From positions 280,330 to 344,329 of the forward strand of contig NZ_VXDC01000005.1 of NCBI RefSeq assembly GCF_008711285.1: 64,000 nucleotides of DNA. The letters run 5' to 3'. Of this stretch, positions 1 through 9,544 are shown one piece after another (positions within the stretch are counted from its first letter, which is position 1; the number at the start of each line of letters is the position of its first letter). Below the pieces are notes generated by a model, which saw only the letters and a list, made by a program, of their open reading frames with translations, did no database searches and was not told the DNA's origin. Position numbers and translations under genes: made by a program. The stretch is from Roseibium aquae (GTDB taxonomy: Bacteria > Pseudomonadota > Alphaproteobacteria > Rhizobiales > Stappiaceae).

Positions 1-777
1 GCGCGGGCCACCATTGGAACGTTGCTCAAGATGGGGGCGGTGCCCATCGTCAACGAGAACGACACCGTTGCGACCTCGGAAATCCGCTACGGTGACAACG
101 ACCGCCTAGCGGCGCGGGTCGCCACCATGGCCAGCGCCGATTGCCTTGTGCTCCTGTCGGATATTGACGGCCTGTACACGGCCCCGCCGGCACAGGACCC
201 GAACGCCGTGTTTCTGCCGCAGGTTCCGCGCATCACGCCCGAGGTCGAGGCGATGGCCGGAAGCGCCGGATCGGAATTGTCCCGCGGAGGGATGAAGACC
301 AAGATCGACGCGGCCAAGATCGCGACCGCCGCCGGAACCACCATGGTGATCACCTCCGGCAAGGAAATGAATCCATTGAAGCGGCTGGAGCAGGGCGCGC
401 GGGCAACATGGTTTCCGGCGCTGGACAGCCCGGCCCGGGCCCGCAAGGCCTGGATCGGCGGGCATCTGGAAACACGCGGCGAGGTGACGCTGGATGCCGG
501 CGCGCTCAAAGCCTTGCGGTCTGGAAAGAGCCTCTTGCCAGCCGGGGTCATCAAGGTAGGGGGCGAGTTTTCCAGAGGGGATGCGGTCAAGGTGCTTGGG
601 CCGGACGGCGTGGTCATCGGCCGCGGGCTCGTCGCCTATGACCGGGCGGAAGCCGTTCTGATCGCCGGGCGGAACAGCCGGGAAATCGAGGCGATTGTCG
701 GCTACCCCGGACGGGCCGAGATGATCCATCGGGACGATTTGGCACTCGAAGATGCGTTTTTGAACGGAACACGATAA
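1..777 (+). CDS. proB: Glutamate 5-kinase, C-terminal part (5' end outside window)
   Basis: The frame is open from base 1, so the start lies upstream and about the first third of the protein is missing. ProB phosphorylates L-glutamate to gamma-glutamyl phosphate in the cytoplasm, the first step of proline synthesis. The visible part begins inside the amino-acid kinase fold, with the VNENDTV and [12 protein letters not shown] segments and LLSDIDGLY, all typical of ProB. After about residue 165 of the visible part a PUA domain follows ([19 protein letters not shown]). It is followed by proA after a 48-base gap, as expected for a proBA unit. Identification is secure; only the length is undetermined. 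Confidence 0.95.
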   Translation, partial: ARATIGTLLKMGAVPIVNENDTVATSEIRYGDNDRLAARVATMASADCLVLLSDIDGLYTAPPAQDPNAVFLPQVPRITPEVEAMAGSAGSELSRGGMKTKIDAAKIATAAGTTMVITSGKEMNPLKRLEQGARATWFPALDSPARARKAWIGGHLETRGEVTLDAGALKALRSGKSLLPAGVIKVGGEFSRGDAVKVLGPDGVVIGRGLVAYDRAEAVLIAGRNSREIEAIVGYPGRAEMIHRDDLALEDAFLNGTR

Positions 778-825
778 ATACGAACCTGCCAAGCGGGTTG
801 GCCTGTGCAAAGAAGGGGCGGGGAG

Positions 826-2106
826 ATGCTGGACAAGGTTGAGACCACGGATGTTGCGGCGCTGATGGCGGACATGGGCGCGCGCGCGCGCAAGGCCGCG
901 CGGGAACTGTCCATTGCCCCAACCTCAATCAAGGATCTTGCGCTTCGGGAAATGGCCACGGCGATGCGTGCTGCCACCCAAGACATTCTTGCGGCCAATG
1001 CCATGGACGTTCAGGCCATGAAAGCGGGCGGCCAGTCGAGCGCTTTTCTCGATCGAGGGACGCTGACCGAAGATCGGATCGAGGCGATTGCCAAGGCGCT
1101 GGAAGAGATCGCGCAGCTCGCCGATCCGGTTGGTACTGTGATCGCGGCCTGGGAACGGCCGAACGGCCTGAAGATCGAGCGGGTTCGCACGCCCCTCGGA
1201 GTGATCGGCGTCATCTACGAAAGCCGTCCCAATGTGACGGCGGATGCCGGGGCCTTGTGCCTGAAAGCGGGAAACGCCGTGATCCTGCGCGGTGGTTCGG
1301 ACACAATTCAATCCAACCGGGCAATTCACGCGGCCTTGCAGAAAGGCTTGATCGCAGCCGGATTGCCAGCTGATTCCATTCAAGTCGTGCCGGTTGCCGA
1401 TCGGGCTGCCGTTGGCGAAATGCTGGCCGGGCTCGGCGGCAATCTGGATGTCATCGTGCCCAGGGGTGGCAAAAGCCTTGTCGCTCGTGTCCAGGCGGAT
1501 GCGCGCGTTCCCGTCTTTGCGCATCTGGAGGGGCTCGTGCATATTTTTGTCGACAGGGCGGCCGATCTTGAGATGGCGCGCCAGGTTGTGCTCAACTCGA
1601 AGATGCGCCGAACTGGCATTTGCGGCGCCCTGGAAACGCTGTTGATCGATGAAGGGGTTCTGGAAAGCCATCTGCCCTTGATCCTGCAGGATCTCCAGAA
1701 TGCCGGCTGCGAAATCCATGGCGACAGTCGTGTTGAGCAGGTCGCCGCCGGTGTCGTTCCGGCAACCGAAGCGGATTGGACAACCGAATACCTGGACAAG
1801 GTGCTCGCGGTCCGCGTCGTGTCCGGCCTCCAACAGGCCATCGACCATATTGCCCAATATGGGTCAAACCACACCGATTGCATTGTCACCGAGGACGAGG
1901 CGGCAGCCGAGGCGTTTTTTCAGAAGGTCGATTCCGCCATTGTGCTTCACAACGCCTCCACCCAATTCGCAGACGGCGGTGAATTCGGAATGGGGGCGGA
2001 AATCGGCATAGCCACTGGCCGAATGCATGCCCGTGGTCCCGTCGGCGTGGAGCAACTGACGAGTTTCAAATATCGGGTGTACGGCAGGGGACAGACCCGT
2101 CCATGA
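826..2106 (+). CDS. proA: Gamma-glutamyl phosphate reductase
   Basis: ProA reduces gamma-glutamyl phosphate to glutamate semialdehyde with NADPH, the second step of proline synthesis. The protein (426 aa) has the aldehyde-dehydrogenase fold, the family signature ending in VPRGGKSLV, and the catalytic Cys near residue 266 in [14 protein letters not shown] at 805 would add seven residues, but the ATG at 826 sits just behind the purine-rich AGGGGCGGGGAG and is preferred. The stop overlaps the nadD start (ATGA at 2103-2106), so proA and nadD are probably translationally coupled. Confidence 0.95.
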   Translation: MLDKVETTDVAALMADMGARARKAARELSIAPTSIKDLALREMATAMRAATQDILAANAMDVQAMKAGGQSSAFLDRGTLTEDRIEAIAKALEEIAQLADPVGTVIAAWERPNGLKIERVRTPLGVIGVIYESRPNVTADAGALCLKAGNAVILRGGSDTIQSNRAIHAALQKGLIAAGLPADSIQVVPVADRAAVGEMLAGLGGNLDVIVPRGGKSLVARVQADARVPVFAHLEGLVHIFVDRAADLEMARQVVLNSKMRRTGICGALETLLIDEGVLESHLPLILQDLQNAGCEIHGDSRVEQVAAGVVPATEADWTTEYLDKVLAVRVVSGLQQAIDHIAQYGSNHTDCIVTEDEAAAEAFFQKVDSAIVLHNASTQFADGGEFGMGAEIGIATGRMHARGPVGVEQLTSFKYRVYGRGQTRP

Positions 2107-2762
2107 CACCGGCATTCATCGGCGGTGACCTTTCCGGCGACTGGTTGAAGTTGCCGCATGCGGAGCCGGGAAACCGGATCGGGATCTTCGGCGGGTCTTT
2201 CAATCCGCCGCATTCCGGGCATCGTCTGGTCGCGGAGACTGTGTTGAAACGACTTCGCCTCGATCAGATTTGGTGGCTGGTGACGCCCGGCAACCCGCTC
2301 AAGACCCATACGGATCTCGCGCCCTTGGAAATGCGCCTGCATCGGACAAGTGCGTTGGCCGATCACCCCCGGATGAAGGTCACGGCCTATGAAAGCGTGC
2401 TTGGGTCACCCTACACGGCCAAAACGGTTCAGATGCTCCGGCGTCTGCGGCCCGGTCTGCGATTCGTTTGGGTGATGGGCGCAGACAACCTTGCAGGTTT
2501 TCACCATTGGCAGAATTGGCGCGCAATCCTTCGAAGTGTGCCTGTCGCTGTCGTCGACCGTCCGGGTGCGTCACTGTCCGCCTTGTCGGCCCCGATGGCG
2601 AAAGCCTTTGAAAAGCATCGCCTTCCCGAGGAGTATGCCGCGCAGCTTCCCGACATGATGCCGCCGGTCTGGACGTTTTTGCATGCCCCTCTGGATCCGA
2701 CATCCTCGACGGAATTGCGGTCGGGCGGGCATTCGCCCAGGTCGAGCGGGTGCTTGTCTTGA
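2103..2762 (+). CDS. nadD: Nicotinate-nucleotide adenylyltransferase
   Basis: NadD transfers AMP to nicotinate mononucleotide to make deamido-NAD in the cytoplasm. It carries the nucleotidyltransferase signature [11 protein letters not shown] (residues about 29-39) and the C-terminal SSTELR (201-206), which corresponds to the family ISSTxxR motif. The length of 219 aa is normal. The start overlaps the proA stop by four bases. The last dozen residues after SSTELR are Ser/Gly-rich and unlike the usual short helix. That could be natural divergence or a small frameshift at the very end. Confidence 0.93.
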   Translation: MTPAFIGGDLSGDWLKLPHAEPGNRIGIFGGSFNPPHSGHRLVAETVLKRLRLDQIWWLVTPGNPLKTHTDLAPLEMRLHRTSALADHPRMKVTAYESVLGSPYTAKTVQMLRRLRPGLRFVWVMGADNLAGFHHWQNWRAILRSVPVAVVDRPGASLSALSAPMAKAFEKHRLPEEYAAQLPDMMPPVWTFLHAPLDPTSSTELRSGGHSPRSSGCLS

Positions 2763-2925
2763 AAACGCCAAGGGAAAAGCGGTATTATGATCAGGTCGGA
2801 TTTCTTGTCCGGCGTTGTACGGTCAACCGGTTCCGCGGCCACTCACTCGGTGACCTACGATAGGTTCGTTCGGTAGCGGGCGAGCGGCGGGACGGCAGAT
2901 AGAGCGAAAGGCAATACACCTGAGC

Positions 2926-3336
2926 ATGACCTTAGAAAGTGGGAAGACGCCGATGTCTTCTCCCATCCAGGCGCCCGTAAGTGCGGATCTTGCGGCTGAC
3001 CTGCTCGATACGGTCCTCACGAGTCTTGAAGACTCCAAAGCCGAGGACATTGTTACCTTGGACATCGCTGGGAAGAGTTCGCTGGCCGATCACATGGTGA
3101 TCGTGTCCGGGCGCTCTCATCGCCATGTGGGTGCCATCGCGGATCACCTGTTGCGGGATATCAAGAAGACGGGCACAGGTGCGGCATCCGTGGAAGGGCA
3201 GTCGACTTGCGATTGGGTCCTCATCGATGCAGGCGACGTAATCGTGCACATCTTCAGGCCAGAAGTGCGCAGCTTCTACAATCTTGAAAAGATGTGGGCG
3301 CCGGAAGACGAGCAGGCTCCGCAGTATATCGGCTAG
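2926..3336 (+). CDS. rsfS: Ribosomal silencing factor RsfS (iojap/YbeB family)
   Basis: RsfS binds ribosomal protein uL14 and blocks joining of the 30S and 50S subunits when nutrients are short. The protein has the compact family core: DIVTLDIAGKSSLADHMVIVSGRS, then VEGQSTCDWVLIDAGDVIVHIF, and ends with FYNLEKMW. Two starts are possible, the ATG at 2926 and the ATG at 2953 (MSSPIQ), the latter behind GGGAAGACGCCG. The extra nine residues are not conserved in the family as I know it. It follows nadD and precedes rlmH, the usual alphaproteobacterial order. Confidence 0.93.
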   Translation: MTLESGKTPMSSPIQAPVSADLAADLLDTVLTSLEDSKAEDIVTLDIAGKSSLADHMVIVSGRSHRHVGAIADHLLRDIKKTGTGAASVEGQSTCDWVLIDAGDVIVHIFRPEVRSFYNLEKMWAPEDEQAPQYIG

Positions 3337-3342
3337 ATCAGA

Positions 3343-3371
3343 GGGCGAAACGTCTGAACCGGCTTTCGCCC
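3343..3371 (+). other. Hairpin between rsfS and rlmH
   Basis: A perfect 8-bp inverted repeat, GGGCGAAA and TTTCGCCC, with a 13-base loop lies seven bases after the rsfS stop. There is no following T-run, so it is not a classic intrinsic terminator. It may stabilise the mRNA end or weakly attenuate. Confidence 0.4.
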
Positions 3372-3503
3372 CGAAAACGGATCGGCTCAATGGTGGTGGA
3401 GCACAGTCCGGGCGTGTCCTGAACGCCCAGTGGTCCTTACTGTGAATTCCCAAGTGAGAGCCAGACCTCCGGGAACCGGGTTGTTTGGGCCGGGTGAGAG
3501 GGT

Positions 3504-3986
3504 ATGCGGTTAAAAATCGGCTGCATCGGGCGGCTCAAGGCCGGGGCGGAGAAAGAACTCGTCGATCGCTACGGCGACAGAATTCGCAAGACGGGCCGTT
3601 CGGCCGGAATTACGGATTTCGTGACCCGCGAACATCCCGAAAGCAGGGCGCAGACGGCGGTGGAACGGAAGCGGGAAGAAGCTACGCTTCTGCTTCAAAA
3701 CATGGATCAAGGTGCTTATCTCGTGGTGCTGGACGAGCGTGGCAAAGCCCTTTCCAGTGAGAGCTTCGCCTCCCGTGTCTTCGAGGTGGTGGATCGGGGT
3801 GTTCCAGAGGTCTATTTCGCCATTGGCGGGGCGGACGGGCACGGAGACGATATCCTGGCGGGCGCGCATTTGAGGCTCGCACTGGGTGCCATGACCTGGC
3901 CCCACCAATTGGCCCGTGTCCTGCTTGCGGAACAGATCTATCGGGCCATCACCATCAGGACGGGGCATCCTTATCATCGGGTGTGA
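3504..3986 (+). CDS. rlmH: 23S rRNA (pseudouridine1915-N3)-methyltransferase
   Basis: RlmH is a SPOUT methyltransferase that methylates pseudouridine 1915 in helix 69 of 23S rRNA using S-adenosylmethionine. The 160-residue protein has the SAM-binding knot segment FAIGGADGHGDD and the C-terminal EQIYRAITIRTGHPYHRV, both diagnostic of the family. The ATG is preceded by GAGAGGGT. It follows rsfS after 167 bases, and the pair is conserved in many bacteria. Confidence 0.95.
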   Translation: MRLKIGCIGRLKAGAEKELVDRYGDRIRKTGRSAGITDFVTREHPESRAQTAVERKREEATLLLQNMDQGAYLVVLDERGKALSSESFASRVFEVVDRGVPEVYFAIGGADGHGDDILAGAHLRLALGAMTWPHQLARVLLAEQIYRAITIRTGHPYHRV

Positions 3987-4154
3987 CAAAACCGCTCCTC
4001 GAGCGAGGTTCGCCCGCGATTTGCCGCATTTCTCCCGTGAGGATGAGAAGAAGTCAGGGTGCTGTACATGGCGGGACGCTCAGGGCCGTTATGGTAAACG
4101 AATAATTAATCCTGCGCCGTGTACCAAACCCGAATGCCGAGTATCTGCTTCGCC

Positions 4155-5588
4155 ATGAAACATGCATGCCGCCAGATCGGGACGAGGGTAGCCGCCGGAC
4201 GTATCCGGTGGCCGTCCCACTATGCGGCAACCTTCGCCGGCATGGTGCTGTTTCTTTTTCTGGCCCCGGCCGGTGCCGCGGCATCGGAGCCTTCGGGCGG
4301 CACTCAACCCGCGGCTGAAGCCAGCCCTATAGCGGGGGGTGTCATTGCTGGCGATCCCGTTGAAGAGATGGGCCCTGAGGGCCGCAAGCGGCAGCAGGAA
4401 GCCGAACTCGCCGCCCTGTCACAGGATATTGAAGTCTCTCGGGAGCGCCAGCTTGAAATCGAGCGGGAAATCGCATCGCTCGACCGTGATCGGGAGACCT
4501 TGAACGGAAAAGTCATCGAGGCCGCGGACACGATCAAGCGAACCGAACGGCAGATTGCCGACACCGAAAGGCGGTTGATGACGCTGGGTGAAAACGAGGA
4601 TGCCGTTCGCGCCTCTCTCAATGGTCGGCGTGACGTGCTTGCGGAGGTCCTTGCCGGACTGCAGCGCCTGGGGCGCCGGCCGCCTCCGGCCATGGCCGTT
4701 CGGCCTGATGACGCGCTGTCCGCCGTTCGCACGGCCATCCTCCTCAACGCCGTGATGCCCGGGTTGCAGCTTGAAACAGAAGCGCTTGCGGCGGACCTTT
4801 CGGAGCTCTCCCGGCTCAAGGACGTCATCTCCCAGGAAAAAAACAGTTTGCGTGGCGATGCGATGCGGTTGGCAGAAGAACAATCCCGGCTCGAACTATT
4901 GCTTAGCGTGAAGCGCCGTGAACGGGAGCGAACAGCGCAAAACTTGCAGGCCGAAAAGGAAAGGTCCGCCGCTTTGGCGGAGCGTGCCGGTTCTCTCAAA
5001 GAATTGATCGCGAGCCTGGAAACCGAGATCGAGAGCGCGCGCCGGGCGGCCGAGGAGTCACGGCAGGCAACCCGCGATTCGCAGGAGGGTCTGCAACCGG
5101 GCGAGGATCCGTTCGAGGATCCGGGCCGCATCGCACCCGCAATTCCGTTCGGACAATTGGCGGGCCGCCTGAGCCTTCCTGTATCGGGGAACCAGCTAAG
5201 GAGCTTTGGACAGGAAGATGAATTTGGTAGTTTGACCGAGGGACAATCGATTTCAAGCCGTGTAGGATCGCCGGTAACGTCGCCGGCCGATGGATGGGTT
5301 GTCTACGCGGGTCCCTTCCGCTCTTATGGTCAGCTATTGATCCTGAACATGGGAGACGGATACCATGTCCTTCTGGCCGGCATGGATCGAATTGATGCGG
5401 AACTCGGGCAATTTGTACTGGCAGGTGAACCCGTGGGCATGATGGGCGCGACGAAATGGGCAAGTGCGTCGGCCATTGACTTGGGCTCCAGTCAACCTGT
5501 CCTATATGTCGAGTTTCGAAAAGACGGACGTGCGATCGACCCTGCCCCGTGGTGGGAAAGCACCGAAGAAGAAAAGGCACGCGGATGA
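4155..5588 (+). CDS. EnvC-family murein hydrolase activator (degenerate M23 domain)
   Basis: This is a periplasmic protein with a basic N-terminus and hydrophobic signal segment (GMVLFLFLAPAGAAA). A long coiled coil rich in Glu, Arg and Leu follows (roughly residues 60-320), then a C-terminal LytM/M23 domain (about 355-470). The LytM metal ligands are not in their usual places: the region that normally reads HxGxD is GSLTEGQSI, and the usual HxH is replaced in GYHVLLAG. This fits EnvC/LdpF-type proteins, which activate amidases during division rather than cut peptidoglycan. ATG 4155 is chosen because it gives a normal signal peptide; GTG 4119 and ATG 4134 are alternatives. The stop overlaps ctpA. 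Confidence 0.85.
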   Translation: MKHACRQIGTRVAAGRIRWPSHYAATFAGMVLFLFLAPAGAAASEPSGGTQPAAEASPIAGGVIAGDPVEEMGPEGRKRQQEAELAALSQDIEVSRERQLEIEREIASLDRDRETLNGKVIEAADTIKRTERQIADTERRLMTLGENEDAVRASLNGRRDVLAEVLAGLQRLGRRPPPAMAVRPDDALSAVRTAILLNAVMPGLQLETEALAADLSELSRLKDVISQEKNSLRGDAMRLAEEQSRLELLLSVKRRERERTAQNLQAEKERSAALAERAGSLKELIASLETEIESARRAAEESRQATRDSQEGLQPGEDPFEDPGRIAPAIPFGQLAGRLSLPVSGNQLRSFGQEDEFGSLTEGQSISSRVGSPVTSPADGWVVYAGPFRSYGQLLILNMGDGYHVLLAGMDRIDAELGQFVLAGEPVGMMGATKWASASAIDLGSSQPVLYVEFRKDGRAIDPAPWWESTEEEKARG

Positions 5589-6928
5589 TACGGAAAGCTT
5601 CGCTGTTGCTTGCCGGCGCCTTGTTGGGCGCTGTCGCGGTAACCACCCTGTCACAGGTTCCCTTGCGCGTTTCCCATGAAGCGATCGCGGCACCCTCGGA
5701 CACTTATCGGCAGTTGAACCTCTTTGGCGACGTTTTCGAGCGCGTGCGTTCGGACTACGTCGAGGTGCCCGATGACGCGGAATTGATTGAAAGCGCCATC
5801 AACGGAATGCTGACATCGCTGGATCCGCATTCGAGCTACATGTCGCCCAAGAGTTTCCGGGACATGCAGGTTCAAACGCGGGGTGAATTCGGCGGGCTTG
5901 GCATCGAGGTGACCATGGAGGAGGGCCTCGTGAAGGTCGTTTCCCCGATCGATGACACGCCGGCCGCCCGGGCCGGAGTGCTGTCTGGCGACCTGATCAC
6001 CTACATCGACGGGGAGCAGGTGCAGGGTTTGACCCTCAACGAGGCGGTCGAACGCATGCGCGGGCCAGTCGATACCGAGATCGTCGTGACCATCCGCCGG
6101 GAAGGCGTGGATCGCCCGTTCGATATCACAATCACCCGCGACGTTATCCGCATCCGGTCTGTCCGTTGGCGCGAAGAACAGGATGTGGGTTACATCCGTG
6201 TCACTCAGTTCAACGAGCAGACTTTCGACGGCCTGAAGCAGGGGATTGAAGAAACCACGGCCAATATCGGCGAAGACAACATTCGTGGTTATGTTATCGA
6301 CCTGCGCAACAATCCCGGCGGTCTTCTCGATCAGGCGATCGCCGTATCCGATGCGTTTCTTCAACGCGGCGAGATCGTCTCGACCCGTGGCCGCAATGCC
6401 GACGAAACACAACGTTACAATGCCCGTGGCGGCGATCTGGCCGATGGAAAGCCGGTGATTGTCCTGGTCAACGGCGGCTCGGCATCCGCATCCGAGATCG
6501 TTGCCGGCGCGCTCCAGGATCATCGGCGTGCAACCATCCTCGGCACGCGCTCCTTTGGCAAAGGGTCCGTGCAGACCATCATCCCGCTCGGCGCGAATGG
6601 CGCCATTCGCCTGACGACGGCGCGCTACTACACGCCGTCCGGAACATCGATCCAGGCAAAGGGCATAACCCCTGACATTGAGGTGCTGCAGGATCTTCCC
6701 GATGAACTTAAGGGCCGTGCCGAGACCCGGGGCGAGGCCGGCTTGCGCGGTCACCTCGAAGGGGAAGACAACGAGGGCGGCGTTGAGGAGTCCGGCAGCC
6801 AAGCATACGTGCCCTCGAACCCAGAGGAGGACACACAGTTGAAACTGGCATTGGACCTCCTGCGTGGCGTTCAGGTCAACAGTGCCTTCCCGCCGATTTC
6901 GGAGGGGGCCCAAACGGTTCCGAATTAA
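5585..6928 (+). CDS. ctpA: Carboxy-terminal processing protease (S41 family)
   Basis: CtpA is an exported serine protease that trims C-termini of periplasmic proteins. The protein has an N-terminal signal or anchor (ASLLLAGALLGAVAVTTL), a PDZ domain (about 90-170) and the S41 catalytic domain. That domain contains the Ser motif GSASASE and the Lys motif SFGKGSVQT. The ATG at 5585 overlaps the upstream stop as ATGA and encodes a proper signal peptide, so the longer reading from 5549 is rejected. The tail after about residue 375 is acidic and low in complexity. The envC-ctpA pairing is common in Rhizobiales and suggests a shared role in envelope maturation. Confidence 0.93.
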   Translation: MIRKASLLLAGALLGAVAVTTLSQVPLRVSHEAIAAPSDTYRQLNLFGDVFERVRSDYVEVPDDAELIESAINGMLTSLDPHSSYMSPKSFRDMQVQTRGEFGGLGIEVTMEEGLVKVVSPIDDTPAARAGVLSGDLITYIDGEQVQGLTLNEAVERMRGPVDTEIVVTIRREGVDRPFDITITRDVIRIRSVRWREEQDVGYIRVTQFNEQTFDGLKQGIEETTANIGEDNIRGYVIDLRNNPGGLLDQAIAVSDAFLQRGEIVSTRGRNADETQRYNARGGDLADGKPVIVLVNGGSASASEIVAGALQDHRRATILGTRSFGKGSVQTIIPLGANGAIRLTTARYYTPSGTSIQAKGITPDIEVLQDLPDELKGRAETRGEAGLRGHLEGEDNEGGVEESGSQAYVPSNPEEDTQLKLALDLLRGVQVNSAFPPISEGAQTVPN

Positions 6929-6942
6929 GGTTCTTTGAGTAC

Positions 6943-6966
6943 CCGCGCCGGCGTGAACCGGCGCGG
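6943..6966 (+). terminator. Probable intrinsic terminator after ctpA
   Basis: A perfect 9-bp GC-rich stem, CCGCGCCGG and CCGGCGCGG, with a 6-base loop is followed by CCTTGTATTGTTT. It begins 14 bases after the ctpA stop. Confidence 0.65.
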
Positions 6967-7038
6967 CCTTGTATTGTTTGCGTATCCAAACCAACACAGA
7001 TGACAAAGCTGTTCGCCAGCACATAAATTTTGGATGCC

Positions 7039-8187
7039 ATGGCACATGATGATCTGACAGCACCATTGGGGATGGGCCGCCGCCGGCTCATCCGCATGCC
7101 ATTTGGCCTGATCGGCATAGGTATTGTGTGTCTGATGGTGACCACCGGCCTGATCTGGATGGGTGTTGTCGACGACCCGTTTGGCGGTGAACCGACGGCG
7201 GTCATTCCGCTTGATGCGACCATCCAGGGCGTCACTTCCCGTGACATCGAGGTTGTCGAAATCCGTCCGTCCCTGGGGGACGACCTTGGACCAAACCTTC
7301 GGCCAGAGGGCGGCGAGTCCCGGTTGGGGCCGCGCTACGAGTTTCTGGCCGAACCGGCAGATCCCTCATCGGAAGGTGGACTGTCTCTTGTTCCCGACCC
7401 AAGGGTAAGCGAACGGTCCGAATATGGCTTTCTGCCAAAGGTCAGTTCCGACGGGATCCGCCCGCTGGATGCCTATGCCCGTCCCTTTGAAACGGAATTC
7501 ACGTCGATCCCGAAAATCGCGGTCATTGTCACCGGGCTCGGCTTGAGCCGGGCGGGAACCCAGGACGCCTTGGACCGCTTGCCTGTTGATGTAACCTTCG
7601 CCTTGGGTCCCTATGGGTCCAATCTTGACCAGTGGATGCAGGATGCGCGCGCGAAGGGGCACGAACTCCTGCTCCAACTGCCTATGGAGCCATATGATTT
7701 TCCGGACAATGACCCGGGTCCTCATACCCTTTTGGTCAGCCTGCAACCGAATGAGCTGTTGGATCGATTGGCCTGGATCCTGACCCGGACGACGAACTAT
7801 GTCGGTGTCATCAATGATATGGGCGCCCGGTTCACGACGACCGAGACATCCGTGGCATTCTTGTTCGAAAAGCTCAAAGAGCGCGGCTTGATGTTTGTCG
7901 ACAAGGATGAGTCCGCGCGCAGCATCGCGGGCAGGGTGGCTGCTGCCAACCAATTGCCCTTCAGTCCTGTCGATGTCATCCTCGACGTGGTGCCGCGCGA
8001 AGATGATATCGAGGCGAAACTGCTCCAGCTGGAGGGGATTGCCCGGGCCCGCGGTGTTGCCGTGGCATCCGCCTCCGCCCTTCCGGTCACCATCCGGCAA
8101 TTGCAGCGATGGTCGCGCGATCTTGAGGAGCGCGGCCTCCAGTTGGTGCCGGTCAGCGCAACGATAGACAGGCCATCTGAACAGTGA
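7039..8187 (+). CDS. Divergent polysaccharide deacetylase family protein (YibQ-like)
   Basis: A single-pass membrane or exported protein. A cytoplasmic basic stretch and one transmembrane helix ([20 protein letters not shown], about residues 18-37) precede a roughly 110-residue linker. The divergent polysaccharide deacetylase domain follows (from about 155: [24 protein letters not shown], then [14 protein letters not shown] and [14 protein letters not shown]). The family is widespread beside envC and ctpA, and its substrate is generally unknown. ATG 7039 is preferred over the TTG at 7030. The stop overlaps the GTG of rppH. Confidence 0.85.
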   Translation: MAHDDLTAPLGMGRRRLIRMPFGLIGIGIVCLMVTTGLIWMGVVDDPFGGEPTAVIPLDATIQGVTSRDIEVVEIRPSLGDDLGPNLRPEGGESRLGPRYEFLAEPADPSSEGGLSLVPDPRVSERSEYGFLPKVSSDGIRPLDAYARPFETEFTSIPKIAVIVTGLGLSRAGTQDALDRLPVDVTFALGPYGSNLDQWMQDARAKGHELLLQLPMEPYDFPDNDPGPHTLLVSLQPNELLDRLAWILTRTTNYVGVINDMGARFTTTETSVAFLFEKLKERGLMFVDKDESARSIAGRVAAANQLPFSPVDVILDVVPREDDIEAKLLQLEGIARARGVAVASASALPVTIRQLQRWSRDLEERGLQLVPVSATIDRPSEQ

Positions 8188-8714
8188 AGACAGACACCCG
8201 CTTGCCCGGCTTCCCATCCGTCTCCGATGGACTGCCATACCGCCCCTGTGTCGGGATCATGCTGTTGAACGCGGACGGGCGCGTCTGGATCGGGCGGCGC
8301 GATGACGGCAGTGGACTGTCCAACTATACCTTTGCCTGGCAAATGCCCCAAGGTGGAATTGACGACGGAGAAAGTGCCCAAGAGGCGGCCTTCCGGGAGC
8401 TTTATGAGGAAACCTCCATTCGCTCGGTCTCGATCATCGAAGAAGCGGACCAGTGGTTCACCTACGACTATCCGCCGGAAGTCGTGCGCAAGACGCGCAA
8501 GGGCAAGTATCGGGGGCAAGCCCAGCGGTGGTTTGCGCTGCGTTTCGAGGGATCGGACGAGGAAATTAACATTCTGTCGCCACCGGACGGTCACAAGGCT
8601 GAATTCAACGATTGGAAATGGGAGCACGCTGATCGGCTTCCCGGCCTCATCGTGCCGTTCAAACGCCCGGTCTATGAACAGGTGGTAAGCACCTTTTCCC
8701 ATCTAACTGCTTGA
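8184..8714 (+). CDS. rppH: RNA pyrophosphohydrolase (Nudix)
   Basis: RppH converts 5'-triphosphate mRNA ends to monophosphate, which starts 5'-end-dependent decay. The Nudix box is intact (GGIDDGES followed by [10 protein letters not shown], about residues 53-75) and is preceded by the family sequence [21 protein letters not shown]. The length of 176 aa is normal. Translation starts at a GTG that overlaps the upstream stop (GTGA), implying coupling. It may also act on diadenosine polyphosphates, as invasion-associated NudA homologues do. Confidence 0.93.
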   Translation: MKTDTRLPGFPSVSDGLPYRPCVGIMLLNADGRVWIGRRDDGSGLSNYTFAWQMPQGGIDDGESAQEAAFRELYEETSIRSVSIIEEADQWFTYDYPPEVVRKTRKGKYRGQAQRWFALRFEGSDEEINILSPPDGHKAEFNDWKWEHADRLPGLIVPFKRPVYEQVVSTFSHLTA

Positions 8715-8763
8715 CATTGCGGCCGGGCTGTCCTGCCATCCTTGCCAAAAACAGGGAGGCAAC

Positions 8764-9534
8764 ATGGCACGGGCTGGCGAACTGACCGGTCGGAAGGTGT
8801 TGATCACGGGCGCGTCCAGCGGGCTGGGGCAGCATTTTGCGAAACTGTGTGCGGCGCATGGGGCACAGGTCGCGGTTGCCGCGCGGCGCAGCGATCGACT
8901 GAGGGCGCTGTTGGAGGAACTGCCCGCCGATAGCGGGCGCGCGCATGCGGCAGTGGAACTGGATGTGTGTGATGCCGATGCGGTCCGGAAGGCGGTGCGG
9001 CAGACGGCCGAAACGCTGGGCGGACTGGATATTCTCGTCAACAACGCTGGCACGGCCCGGTCCGGCTCCCCGCTCAATCAGACGATAAATGACTTCGACG
9101 CCGTGATGGACGTGAACCTGCGCGGTGTCTGGCTGATGGCGGCGGAATGCGGCCGGTACTGGCGGGAAAAGGCGGTACCAGGCAACATCATCAATATCGC
9201 CTCTGTTCTGGGCGAACGCGTGGCGTCCGGCGTCGCCGCCTACTGCGTGTCCAAGGCGGGAGTCGTACAAATGACGAAAGCCTTCGCGCTCGACCTGGCC
9301 CGCCACGACATTCGCGTCAATGCGTTGGCGCCGGGCTATTTCGAAACAGAAATCAATGCCGGCTTTTTTGAAACCGATGCGGGGAAGCAGATGATCAAAC
9401 GCATCCCCATGCGGAGGATCGGAAACTTCGAGGACCTGAACGGCCCATTTCTGCTTCTGGCCAGCGACGCATCCCGCTACATGACAGGGGCTATCATGCC
9501 GGTCGATGGCGGCCATCTCGTTTCATCCATGTGA
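8764..9534 (+). CDS. Short-chain dehydrogenase/reductase, substrate unknown
   Basis: A classical SDR of 256 aa with the Rossmann glycine motif TGASSGLG (about residues 15-22), the NNAG motif, the catalytic Ser in NIASVLG and the YxxxK pair in YCVSK. It should be an NAD(P)-dependent oxidoreductase. It is separated from a downstream acyl-CoA dehydrogenase by only ten bases, so the pair probably acts on one acyl-CoA or fatty-acid-derived substrate, for example as a 3-hydroxyacyl dehydrogenase. The sequence does not identify the substrate. Confidence 0.88.
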   Translation: MARAGELTGRKVLITGASSGLGQHFAKLCAAHGAQVAVAARRSDRLRALLEELPADSGRAHAAVELDVCDADAVRKAVRQTAETLGGLDILVNNAGTARSGSPLNQTINDFDAVMDVNLRGVWLMAAECGRYWREKAVPGNIINIASVLGERVASGVAAYCVSKAGVVQMTKAFALDLARHDIRVNALAPGYFETEINAGFFETDAGKQMIKRIPMRRIGNFEDLNGPFLLLASDASRYMTGAIMPVDGGHLVSSM

Positions 9535-9544
9535 AGGGAAACAA

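Noticed and set aside
87..617. Long open frames opposite proB, and similar ones opposite proA, ctpA, fdsA, opgH and others
   Set aside because: They lie antisense to clear genes, have the amino-acid bias of GC-rich shadow frames (Arg, Pro, Gly, His) and match no known family.
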